NCBI RefSeq assembly: GCF_902459465.1
Contig: NW_022985706.1
Coordinates: 1 to 64,000, forward strand
Source: Asterias rubens
Taxonomy: Eukaryota > Echinodermata > Asteroidea > Forcipulatida > Asteriidae
Direction of reading: 5' to 3'
DNA length: 64,000 nucleotides
The notes beneath the pieces are model-generated. The model was not told where the DNA came from. It worked only from the letters and a program-made list of their open reading frames with translations, and did not search any database. This document shows positions 34,201 through 45,300 of this stretch, in pieces. Made by a program: the position numbers and the translations under genes. Every line of letters starts with the position of its first letter. Within the stretch, counting starts at the first letter, position 1.

Positions 34201-34380
34201 TCTGGACTTGCAATCAGAATGTTGTGGGTTCGCATCCTACCAAGCTAACTGTGTTTCAGTGGTTAGACTCTGGACTTGCAATCAGAATGTTGTGGGTTTG
34301 AATCCTACCAAGCTCATTGTGTTTCAGTGATTAGACTACAGGACTTGCAGTGACAAGATTGTGGGTTCAAATGCTACCGA
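31217..34380 (+). repeat. tandem array of about 45 tRNA-like units, 68-69 bp
   Basis: Each unit has an A-box-like TGGTCCAGTGGTTAGAC or TTTCAGTGGTTAGAC, an anticodon-arm-like CTGGACTTGCAATCAGA, and an almost invariant B box GTGGGTTCGAATCCTACC. The acceptor stem does not pair, so these are not functional tRNA genes. The left part (to about 32470) has 69-bp units and three about 70-bp spacers ending TTTGCCCATTGG (31282, 32022, 32210). The right part is a homogeneous 68-bp ladder. Open frames with repeated WLDCRTCN and VGSNPTK are read-through of the repeat and not proteins. Confidence 0.92.
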
Positions 34381-34871
34381 GGTAACCGCTAAATTAAAAA
34401 TGACTAGCGTCTAGTTACTGAACCACAAGTTCTTGATTTACAATTCATAATCGTGGGCGTCCGGGCTGGAATTTCAGGACGGTTCATGGAGATCACTGGG
34501 CTGACTACCCCTGTCATATTAACTGCTCATCCATTAATTTTTATGAGCCAAGTAATTCAAAGGCCACACTTGGGAATTCTTTTGTAGAGCTTTCCTGTTA
34601 TGTTCAATACAAAAATTATGGAAAACATAAAAGACTATTTTACTTAAAACTTCAATTACTATGGGAAACACTGTCAAAGCAAATTTAATGTCAAAATTCC
34701 AAGACAAAAACAACACAGAATCCTGGGTCATTATTACTTGAATATAAATAAAACCTTATACAATTGCAATATAACTGTATATACAATTACAATATTACCT
34801 TTATACAATTGCGATATAAATTTATACAATTTGCGATATAACCTTATAGAACTGTGGTTCAGCATTATACA
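34381..34871. other. intergenic DNA with degenerate short repeats
   Basis: No gene seen. From about 34745 the motif CCTTATACAATTGCAATATAA recurs in degenerate form. It resumes after the next foldback element at about 35279-35330, as if interrupted by it. Confidence 0.5.
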
Positions 34872-35278
34872 ATTCCTTTGAAGGCACTGGACACAATTGG
34901 TAATTACTCAAAATAATTTTTATCATTAAAAACTTACTTGGTAACGAGCAATGGAGAGCTGGTGATAGTATAAAACATTATGAGAAATAGCTCCCTCTGA
35001 AGTAGCGTATGTTTCGAGAAAGACGTTATTTCTCACAAAAATGTTTGAATTTGATTTTGTGACCTCAGAATTAGAATTTGAGGTCTCGAAATCTAGCATC
35101 TGAAAGCACACAACTTGTGCAACAAGGGCGTTTTTGCTGTCATTGTTCTCTAATTGCAAATTTTACGACCAACTGAGCTCAAATTTTCACAGGTTTGTTA
35201 TGTTATGCATATTTTGAGATACATCAAGTGAGAATACTGGTCTCTGACAATTACCAAACGTGTCCAGTGTATTTAAAT
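34872..35278. mobile_element. TTAA-type foldback element
   Basis: Starts GAAGGCACTGGACACAATTGG and ends CCAAACGTGTCCAGTGTATTTAA, with the inner GAATTTGAGGTCTCGAAATC hairpin shared with the family. Confidence 0.8.
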
Positions 35279-36229
35279 CAACATACCAAGGTTTAACCAT
35301 TGTGATTTAACCTTATACATTTCTGATCAAGCCAAATGTGTTATATTGTACTATTCCAATAAACAAAATTACAAAACATTGATAAAAAATGCTTGACTTA
35401 TGCCTTGTGATTTTATTTATTTGTATTATTTGACCACATTTTTGTATGCATTAAAATGAAGCTGGTTTCTTCAGTGATGGCATAATGTACCTTTCATTTT
35501 TTTCTAAGATTGAGATTTTATGTTGACCAATCTATATCTAAAACCATTCCTCAAGTTGAAAATATTATTTAAAAAAGTTATTCCTCAAGTTAAAAACACA
35601 TCAGAGTCCAGAGGTACCTATCGCATTATTTTAGGGAATAAAAACAACTCTTTGTGTTTTCTTAAATTTATGGCCCAAAATTTGATAAATTGTAGGACAT
35701 CTACCCCTTGTTTTGTTTGTATTTTTTTTGTATTTTTTTTATTGATGTATTTATTTGGAGGCACAAGGATCATCTCTTTAACCTTTTTCAGTAAACAAAA
35801 ACGGTTTACCCTACAAAAAATGGATGTTCAAAGCCTTGCATTCTGTTTTACAAAAATTCAAATGGTAAGCCTGGCGTTTTAGTAAATCCTTGCAATTTTC
35901 TAACACAACATGCATAAGATGGCCATATTTTGTTATTATTATTATTATTATTTTTTTTTTGGGGGGGGGGGTAGTTGAAGTGTACCGAAGGCTTTAAAAG
36001 TTAGATTATTTGTTGGCGCAAATTTTAGTGAGATATTTCAACAACGAAATAAGGTCACTTTTTAATAATCTACCTACAAGTTATTTATTCCTACATTCAT
36101 AATAAGCTGAGAAACAAACAAAAAATAGACCTCATATATTACCTTTAGTTCTTTCAACTTTGCGCTAAATCATTTCAAATTAAACAAACGTAAGGCTACT
36201 TGGTTTAATTACTACAATTAGTTACAGTG
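35279..36229. other. A/T-rich intergenic DNA, no gene seen
   Basis: Low-complexity T runs, an ATT run followed by a G run at 35935-35970, and a 120-codon frame (35520-35879) with A/T-driven composition and no recognisable domain. Nothing here supports a gene. Confidence 0.55.
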
Positions 36230-36546
36230 TAAGCGTTTATTCATCACTTTTAATATGATTCAAGCCTTCGATTCTCGCATTTCGAATCATTCCGCGAGAT
36301 CTTGCGGGAGCCAGTTTGCCCCTTTGATCTTGGACAGGCACCGGTGATTGGAACCAGCTAAAGCAACCGACAGGTACCCGATTTCCACGCTACGCGAAAT
36401 AAACATCAACAGAGTAGTAGAGGTCTGGGTACTCGACGGTTTGATGCCGCGTCGCGATATTCAAAATGGCCACCAGCCATGCTTGTGAAGTTGTCAACAC
36501 CCTGGATATACTTAGGATGATTTGATGTGATTTAATGTCTCTTTGG
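36230..36546 (+). promoter_or_regulatory. possible CpG-rich promoter and first exon, gene unknown
   Basis: Compared with its A/T-rich surroundings this stretch has many CG dinucleotides (ATTCCGCGAGATCTTGCGGG, CCGCGTCGCGATATTC). It then has AAAATGGCCACC, a good start context, and a consensus donor CTTTGG|GTAAGC at 36547. The frame from that ATG is only 19 codons, so the exon would be non-coding or the ATG part of a short upstream frame. No downstream exon was found. Confidence 0.2.
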
Positions 36547-37099
36547 GTAAGCTTTATCATGCAGCTTATTTAAGTTAATAATGTAGAATAGGATGAAGGC
36601 CTCGTGGAAGGCGTGTAACCACCTAGTTTGTCATAAAACGGGCAATTCTTGTCGCAATTTTATTCAACCTTCATGCTCAACATAAACAACGGCAATCCGG
36701 AAGTAGCTGTAACGTTAGAGCATAGGTCATTGCATTGTCATTGCCAACTTGCCGTCAATCAGATCATAGAGTAAGGATGTTTACTCTATGATCAGATCGT
36801 GGATGAAGAATTCCTCCATGATCTGATGAAACAATCGACTTTTCTGTGTAGTTCTCAGATTATCTACCACTACTTGTATCGGCCACTCCTACATGTTTCT
36901 ATGTCAGTTTTTGTTTACATGTTATGTAACACTGAGCTGTCGTAAACTATTTACCAACCAAAATGACCGGTGCTCTGACATTCGGAGTCGTAGGCCTACC
37001 ATCCAAAAGAATTGATTTGCAGATTGCCTTTCTCATATCAGGTTGTAAATCTAAAACCGGTTTGCCACCTATACTGCCAAATGGTGTGTTAAGACAAAA

Positions 37100-37640
37100 T
37101 AATGTAACTTTTTAAAGTCTGAACATGGTCTGAATAAAACTGGCGGTTTTTTTTTTCTTTTTTTTTCTTTTTTTTAATCGTCTGAAATTTCATCCAGATG
37201 TGTAATGGAGGGTGAGGTGCACAGAAAAACCTTGGTCTGAGTCGTTTACCTTGGCAACTTTTTGAGATTATGTCTAGTTTTCGATGCCCCCAAATCAAGA
37301 TTAAAATTAATATTAATTTGAGACCCTTCCAATTGTTCCAGCAATCTGTAATCCGTAGAGCGTCTTTTGCACATAAAGAACTTTCTTTGGTTAAATTTTG
37401 AGGCAAATCTGAGAGAACATTTTTGAGGGTGAAAAAAAACGTCAAGTTATGCCCAATGCCGTTTTCTCAAAATTCGGCCGAAAATTAATACATAGGCCTA
37501 AGTGTACACTATTAGAGTGCGACAAATCTTGGTTTTAGTCGTCTACCTTAGTAACTTTTTGATATAATTGTTTTTATTGCCTGATTTTCGATATAACAAT
37601 GTCTCAAAAAATTATTGTATAAAACTCAATAAAACAAATT
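37100..37640. repeat. isolated diverged monomers of the 323-bp satellite
   Basis: Shares AAATTTTGAGGCAAATC, AGAAAGTTC/GAACTTTCTTTGGTTAAA, AACGTCAAG and CTTGGTTTTAGTCGTC with the array at 42333-48200. Only about 1.5 divergent copies are present, 5 kb away from the array. Confidence 0.75.
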
Positions 37641-38640
37641 GTACCATCACGGCGAGTACCCACTAAGAACACTGGTGGAAATGAAACGATGTATACCCGC
37701 CGTCATGTTGATCCCAGCTAGCCTACTAAAGACTCAGCCACCCAACCCCAGTGTACCCCGCTACCCTTTCCACAGCGACCGACAATCCCCAATTCCCATC
37801 GAAATGCCAGACCAACTTCCCCTGTGAACTAATTTTCTATACCTACAGCGTGTGCCTTCGACTCAAATAATTATTTTGTAAGTCCCCTATTATGCCTATG
37901 TTTCCTTGTAAACTATAATGCGCCATATACTTACAGCGTGTGCCTTCCATCCACTCACATATTTTTTAAATCACAACCAAAGAGTCCCCTGTCTACCCGT
38001 CAATAAATTATTTACCAAGTCTAAGCCATTGTACCATGCGTACCATTTCCCCATTAATTAAACTAATTGTCTATCTTATTGCCTACAGCGTGTGCCTTCA
38101 ACTCGTCGAATACTTTTTAAGTCCGAACACAAGAGTCCCCTATCTACTACCAATACCCGTCAGTAAAAGCGTATTATGCCTTCCACTCGCAAATTATTTA
38201 CCAAGTCCAAAGCAAGGATTTCCCTATGCCATAGTACCATGCGTACCCCTTTTCCCATTTTAAACTATACAGTGTGTAGATTTTAACTCAAATATGTTTT
38301 AAGTCCGAACCAATGAGTTTCCCATGCCTATGTAACCAGCCCACAACTTGTGCATTTCACTCGAAATTACTAAGTATAAAGCACTGATTTTACTATGCCA
38401 TAGCATCATGTGGAAAGTGTTCCCCTCGCAAATTATATACCAAGTATAAAGTATAAATACTAAGTATAAAGCATTGATATTCCCATACCATAGTATCCTA
38501 TGAAAAGTATTCAACTCGCAAATTATACAACAAGTATAAAGCATTGATATTCCCATACCATAGTATCCTATTAAAAGTATTCAATTATATACTAAGTATA
38601 AAGCACTGAAATCCCATGCCATAGCTTTCTGTGTAAAGTA
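37640..38640. repeat. degenerate tandem repeats related to the 39-41 kb array spacer
   Basis: Loose repeats of CTCGCAAATTAT and CAAGTATAAAGCA, with ATTCCCATACCATAGTATCC or TTTCCCTATGCCATAGTACC, at 60-80-bp spacing. The same words form the spacers of the tRNA-Gln-like array further right. Confidence 0.7.
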
Positions 38641-38659
38641 TGAACCGAAGGTTTATCAG

Positions 38660-38850
38660 GTCTAAAATGCGAATGATTTTGGGGGGGACCCAAGTGGGTG
38701 TCGTAGGTGGGTGTCGGCCTCCGTAGCGAAGGGTCCCCGGTTCGAACCCCGGTGGTGGCAGCGCGGTTGCCGTCCGAGAAGTCTCGACCCACCAGACAGT
38801 GTCACACACCGCGCAGTGGCACTCACCGCTAGCACTCGCTTAGAAAAGAA
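38660..38850 (+). repeat. tRNA-like sequence with GGTTCGAACCCC box
   Basis: GGTGTCGGCCTCCGTAGCGA, then GGTCCCCGGTTCGAACCCCGG, with a GC-rich 3' flank. It has A-box- and B-box-like spacing but no good acceptor pairing, so it is probably a SINE head or tRNA relic. Confidence 0.4.
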
Positions 38851-38929
38851 ACTTAAAACTTAAAACTTAAAACGAACCTATGCTCTTTTTTATATAAGTT
38901 TAAAAAAAATAATTAAAAAAACATTTTTA

Positions 38930-41050
38930 AAACGTCTCCAACTTTTCTGAAGCTGGATTCGATCCCGGGACCCTCCGGTCCAGAGACCAGAGCCCTTCCA
39001 CTGGGCCACTGCTCCTTCTTACTAATATGCGTTCGAGTTTTATTTTAAACCTTCGTATGACAAACTTTTAATTAAAACGTAGTAAAAGAACACCCGGGAA
39101 TCGAACTCCGCACCATTGGGTGTAGAGTCCGGAGCCCTTCCATTGAGCCACGTCTCCTCTTACTTCATTTGCGTTCGAGTTTAATTTTAAACCTTCGTAT
39201 GACAAACTTTTAATTAAAACGTAGTAAAAGAACACCCGGGAATCGAACTCCGCACCATTGGGTGTAGAGTCCGGAGCCCTTCCATTGAGCCACGTCTCCT
39301 CTTACTTCATTTGCGTTCGAGTTTAATTTTAAACCTTCGTATGACAAACTTTTAATTAAAACGTAGTAAAAGAACACCCGAGAATCGAACTCCGTACCAT
39401 TGGGTGTAGAGTCGGAAGCCCTTCCATTGAGCCACGTCTCCTCGTACTTTTATTGCGTTCGAGTTTAATTTTAAACCTTGGTATGAACAACTTTAAATCA
39501 AAACGTAGTAAAAGAACACCCGGGAATAGAACTCCGTACCATTGGGTGTAGAGTCGGGAGCCCTTCCATTGGGCCACTACTACTCTTACTTCATTTGCGT
39601 TCGAGTTTAATGTTATACCTTAGAATGAACAACTTTAAATCAAAACGTAGTAAAAGAACACACACGGGAATCGAACCCCGTACCATTGGGTGTAGAGTCG
39701 GAAGCCCTTCCATTGGGCCACTACTACTCTTACTTCATTTGCGTTCGAGTTTAATGTCATACCTTAGAATGAACAACTTTAAATCAAAACGTATTATAGC
39801 TTATGCCTTCCACTCGCAAATTATTTATCAAGTGTAAAGCAAGGATTTCCCTATGCCATAGGGTACCGCGCAAACCATTGCTCTCAAGCATACTAAAAGA
39901 ACACAGATCGGGAATCGAACCCCATACCATTTGGTGTAGAGCCCGGAGCCCTTCCATTAGGCCACTACTACTCTTACTTCATTTGCGTTCAAGTTTAATG
40001 TTATACCCTAGAATGAACAATTTTAAATCAAAACGTATTATTTGCCTCCCACTCGCAAATTATTTATTAAGTGTAAAGCAAGGATTTCCCTATGCCATAG
40101 GATACCGCGCAAACCAATGTTCTCAAGCATACTAAAAGAACACAGATCGGGAATCGAACCCCGTACCATTTGGTGTAGAGCCCGGAGCCCTTCCATTAGG
40201 CCACTACTACTCTTACTTCATTTGCGTTCGAGTTTAATGTTATAACCCTAGAATGAACAATTTTAAATCAAAACGTATTATTTGCCTCCCACTCGCAAAT
40301 TATTTACCAAGTGTAAAGCAAGGATTTCCCTATACCATAGGGAACCGCGCAAACCAATGTTCTCAAGCGTAGAAAAAGAACACAGACCGGGGTTCGAACC
40401 GTGTACCATTGGGTGTAGAGCCCGGAGCCCTTCCATTGGGCCACTACTACTCTTACTTCATTTGCGTTCGAGTTTAATTTTATACCCTAGAGTGAACAAC
40501 TTTATATCAAAACATATTGTAACTTATGCCTTCCACTCACATTAATTATTGATTAGGGGTTAAGCAAGGATTTCCCTATGCCGTAGGGTACCGCGTAAAC
40601 CAATGTTCTTCAACGCACAAAAAAGAACACACACCGGGGTTCGAACCCAGCACCTTTGGCTTCAGAGTCCAGAGCCCTACCACTGTGCCACTGTCCTTCT
40701 TCACAACAAAAGGTTCGAGTTTAAATATAAACCTTAGAATGAATCCAACTTTAAATCAAAACGCAATAGCGGGTGCCTTCCACTCGCATGTTATTTATTA
40801 GGTATAAAGCAAGGATTTCCCTATGCCATAGGGTTCCGCTTAAACCAATGTTCTTACGCGTAGAAAAAGACACTTACACCGGGGCTCGAACTCAGTACCT
40901 TTGGCTTCAGAATCCGGAGTTCTACCACTGGGCCACCGCTCTTCTTACGAACAATGGGTTCGAGTTTAATTATAAACCTTAGAGTGGACAACTTTAAATC
41001 AAAACGTATATAGCGAGTGCCTTCCACTCGCGTGTTTTACAAGGATTTCC
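38930..41050 (-). repeat. mosaic tandem array of tRNA-Gln-like units, minus strand
   Basis: About eleven minus-strand units. Each reads GTGGCxCAxTGGAAGGGCTC, CCGGACTCTACACCC or CTGGACTCTGAAGCC, then GTTCGA(A/T)(C/T)CCCGG. The CTCTGAA loop and flanks match tRNA-Gln(CUG), and other units have diverged to CTCTACA. Spacing is about 145 bp from 39086 to about 39660 and then about 240-247 bp, because a spacer with CACTCGCAAATTATTTA and GGATTTCCCTATGCCATAGG is added. Units have poor acceptor stems, so they are tRNA-derived repeats. Confidence 0.8.
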
Positions 41051-41732
41051 CGATGCAATAGTACCCCAGGTAATGAAAAGATTGGGACTGGGTACAACAG
41101 AGTTGATGCATGCACAAAATCGACGGTGTTTGGGATAAATAAAATGCACGGGACTAAAACGGGTCTATTTAACTGAGAAAATATCAGCGATTGAAAAAGT
41201 CTCTAGAAGTGGGGCAAATCGGGCGAATGGGGGGGGGGGGGGAGCATATTCAAACAGGCGGCGTAACAATGTGACCAACATGTGTAAACCATTTATTATT
41301 ATATGTAATAAATATTTGATAATCTAAGTAAATTGAACTCTAAATAAGACACGGGACGGAGTATTCTTTATGTTTTAATTCAACATTTTGTTTAATGTTC
41401 GAGTTTCTACATTTCACATTATGACTGCTCTTTAAATCAATATAAAAAGAGTTCAGACAATAATAATTTGACACATTCAAATTTATTTTAAGCAGCAATT
41501 TTTTTTATTTTTTTTTATTTATTTAAACAATTAAAATATTTTAAACGTCAAGTGTTTGTGCATCGTACAAGAATGTTGTTTGTCTCCAACGGCGATCAGA
41601 GAATACTGATCGAAACGTCAAAATTTAAACCGACGGCTATTTTCAGAACCACCCCATATTTAGAGATGATAGTCGTTGCATGGTGTTAGCGCAAACCTTT
41701 CTATATCGTATTTCCACCATGCAAAGTTTCAA
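41051..41732. other. intergenic DNA, no gene seen
   Basis: Contains a G run at 41229-41242 and a fragment GATCGAAACGTCAAAATTTAAACC near 41605. No coding or RNA gene was recognised. Confidence 0.5.
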
Positions 41733-41860
41733 AGGAAAAGTTTCCGTATGGCGCCACCACTTTTTTATTCGATATTAAATAATATAGTAACCTCAATGAG
41801 ATATCCCTTTTTGTAAAAATGAGTGAAAAGGTGGTGGCGCCATACGGAAAGTTATCCAAT
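41733..41860. mobile_element. foldback element with GGCGCCACCACTTT arms
   Basis: Second copy, in reverse orientation, of the element in MASTL intron 1 (14850-14994). It keeps both arms and the AATGAGATATCCC core. Confidence 0.75.
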
Positions 41861-42332
41861 AAGGAAGATTGGAACAATTTTACGATCTCACCACCAATTT
41901 CTGTCCGTTTTGTTTAGTTTTGAACTATATTGAGCAATAACAAACCATCGCCCATTGTGTTGTGCACAGTAGACCTACACGTACATACACAAGCATACCA
42001 GCTAGACGTAGTGTAGACCTATAGCTAATAGAAACATACAAATCACAAACATTGCTTTACCATGGGTTTGAACGACTTTATATTGAATCAGAATAAACGA
42101 GTATACATTAGTCTTGCCTGAACAGTTCCCTGAAGATTAAAACCACATCAAAAAGGCACTAAATATTGTCCACGGTGACAGCCGGAGTAAACAGCATGCT
42201 TGGAGATCATTTTGAATACATGTGTGCGTACATTACTGGGTACGAAGCATGGGTTATAAGACCAACTATAGGGTACCCGACTATTCGTGTTCTTGTCGCA
42301 ATATCGCTTACTTCTTGATATTGCAGTGCCTC
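41861..42332. other. intergenic DNA, no gene seen
   Basis: Unique sequence between a foldback element and the 323-bp satellite. No frame or RNA feature can be supported. Confidence 0.5.
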
Positions 42333-45300
42333 CAAAAGAGGGATTAAAATGAATTTGAGACCAATCCCATTGTTCCAGCAATCTTTAACTTGGAGACTGT
42401 CTTTTACACATGACGAACTTCCTTTGGTTAAATTGTGAGGCAATTCGGAGAGAAAATGTTTCCGAGGCTGACGGAAATCGGCCGAAATTTTTGTCTTCCA
42501 AATTGCCTGAAATTTCATACCTAGGTGTAAACAGAGGGCGTGGAGCAGGAAGATTTTGGTTTTAGTCGTCTACGTTGGCTACTTTTTGAGATAATGCCTC
42601 ATTTCGGATAGTACGACGGTTTAAAATCAAGGTCAAAATGAATATTTGAGACCCATCCTATTGTTCCAGCAACCTGTAACTTGGGGACTGTCTTTTACAC
42701 ATGACGAACTTCCTTTGGTTAAATTTTGAGGCAATTCGGAGAGAAAATGTTTCCGAGGCTGAAAAAACGTCAAGCTTACCCCCTTGTCGTTTTTTCAAAA
42801 ATCGGCCGACATTTGTGTCTTCCAAATCACCTGAAATTTCATACCTAGGTGTAACAGAGGGCGTGGAGCAGGAAAATCTTGGTTTTAGTCGTCTACGATG
42901 GCTACTTTTTGAGATAATGCCTTATTTCGGATAGTACGACGGTTTAAAATCAAGGTTAAAATGAATATTTGAGACGCATCCTATTGTTCCAGCAACCTGT
43001 AACTTGGAGACTGTATTTTACACATAACGAACTTCCTTTGGTTAAATTTTGAGGCAATTCGGAGAGAAAATGTTTCCGAGGCTGAAAAAACGTCAAGCTT
43101 ACCCCCTTGTCGTTTTTTCAAAAATCGGCCGAAATTTGTGTCTTCCAAATCACCTGAAATTTCATACCTAGGTGTAACAGAGGGCGTGGAGCAGGAACAT
43201 TTTGGTTTTAGTCGTCTACGATGGCTACTTTTTGAGATAATGCCTTATTTCGGATAGTACGACGGTTTAAAATCAAGGTTAAAATGAATATTTGAGACGC
43301 ATCCTATTGTTCCAGCAACCTGTAACTTGGAGACTGTCTTTTACACATGACGAACTTCCTTTGGTTTAATTTTGAGGCAATTCGGAGAGAAAATGTTTCC
43401 GAGGCTGAAAAAACGTCAAGCTTACCTACCCCCTTGTCGTTTTTTCAAAAATCGTCCGAAATTTGTGTCTTCCAAATCGCCTGAAATTTCATACCTAGGT
43501 GTAATAGAGGGCGAGGAGCAGGAAAATCTTGGTTTTAGTCGTATACGATGGCTACTTTTTGAGATAATGCCTTATTTCGGATAGTACGACGGTTTAAAAT
43601 CCAGATTAAAATGAATATTTGAGACCCATCCTATTGTTCCAGCAGCCTGTAACTTGGAGACTGTCTTTTACACATGACGAACTTCCTTTGGTTAAATTTT
43701 GAGGCAATTCGGAGAGAAAATGTTTCCGAGGCTGAAAAAACGTCAAGCTTACCCCCTTGTCGTTTTTTCAAAAATCGTCCGAAAATTGTGTCTTCCAAAT
43801 CGCCTGAAATTTCATACCTAGGTGTAATAGAGGGCGAGGAGCAGGAAAATCTTGGTTTTAGTCGTCTACGATGGCTACTTTTTGAGATAATGCCTTATTT
43901 CGGATAGTACGACGGTTTAAAATCCAGATTAAAATGAATATTTGAGACCCATCCTATTGTTCCTGCAACCTGTAACTTGGAGACTGTCTTTTACACATGA
44001 CAAACTTCCTTTGGTTAAATTTTGAGGCAATTCGGAAAGAAAATGTTTCCGAGGCTGAAACAACGTCAAGCTTACCCCCTTGTCGTTTTTTCAAAAATCG
44101 TCCGAAATTTGTGTCTTCCAAATCGCCTGAAATTTCATACCTAGGTGTAATAGAGGGCGAGGAGCAGGAAAATCTTGGTTTTAGTCGTCTACGATGGCTA
44201 CTTTTTGAGATAATGCCTTATTTCGGATAGTACGATGGTTTAAAATCCAGATTAAAATGAATATTTGAGACCCATCCCATTGTTCCTGCAACCTGTAACT
44301 TGGAGACTGTCTTTTACACATGACAAACTTCCTTTGGTTAAATTTTGAGGCAATTCGGAGAGAAAATGTTTCCCAGGCTGAAAAAACGTCAAGCTTACCC
44401 CCTTGTCGTTTTTTCAAAAATCGTCCGAAATTTGTGTCTTCCAAATCGCCTGAAATTTCATACCTAGGTGTAATAGAGGGCGCGGAGCAGGAAAATCTTG
44501 GTTTTAGTCGTCTACGATGGCTACTTTTTGAGATAATGCCTCATTTCGGATAGTACGACGGTTAAAAATCCAGATTAAAATGAATATTTGAGACCCATCC
44601 TATTGTTCCAGCAGCCTGTAACTTGGAGACTGTCTTTTACACATGACGAACTTCCTTTGGTTAAATTTTGAGGCAATTCGGAGAGAAAATGTTTCCGAGG
44701 CTGAAAAAACGTCAAGCTTACCCCCTTGTCGTTTTTTCAAAAATCGGCCGAAATTTGTGTCTTCCAAATCACCTGAAATTTCATACCTAGGTGTAACAGA
44801 GGGCGTGGAGCAGGAACATCTTGGTTTTAGTCGTCTACGATGGCTACTTTTTGAGATAATGCCTTATTTCGGATAGTACGACGGTTTAAAATCAAGGTTA
44901 AAATGAATATTTGAGACGCATCCTATTGTTCCAGCAACCTGTAACTTGGAGACTGTCTTTTACACATGACGAACTTCCTTTGGTTTAATTTTGAGGCAAT
45001 TCGGAGAGAAAATGTTTCCGAGGCTGAAAAAACGTCAAGCTTACCTACCCCTTTGTCGTTTTTTCAAAAATCGTCCGAAATTTGTGTCTTCCAAATCGCC
45101 TGAAATTTCATACCTAGGTGTAATAGAGGGCGAGGAGCAGGAAAATCTTGGTTTTAGTCGTATACGATGGCTACTTTTTGAGATACTGCCTTATTTCGGA
45201 TAGTACGACGGTTTAAAATCCAGATTAAAATGAATATTTGAGACCCATCCTATTGTTCCAGCAGCCTGTAACTTGGAGACTGTCTTTTACACATGACGAA

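Noticed and set aside
35520-35882. 120-codon frame with hydrophobic stretch
   Set aside because: Composition is set by T-rich DNA, with no homologous domain, splice site or promoter evidence.
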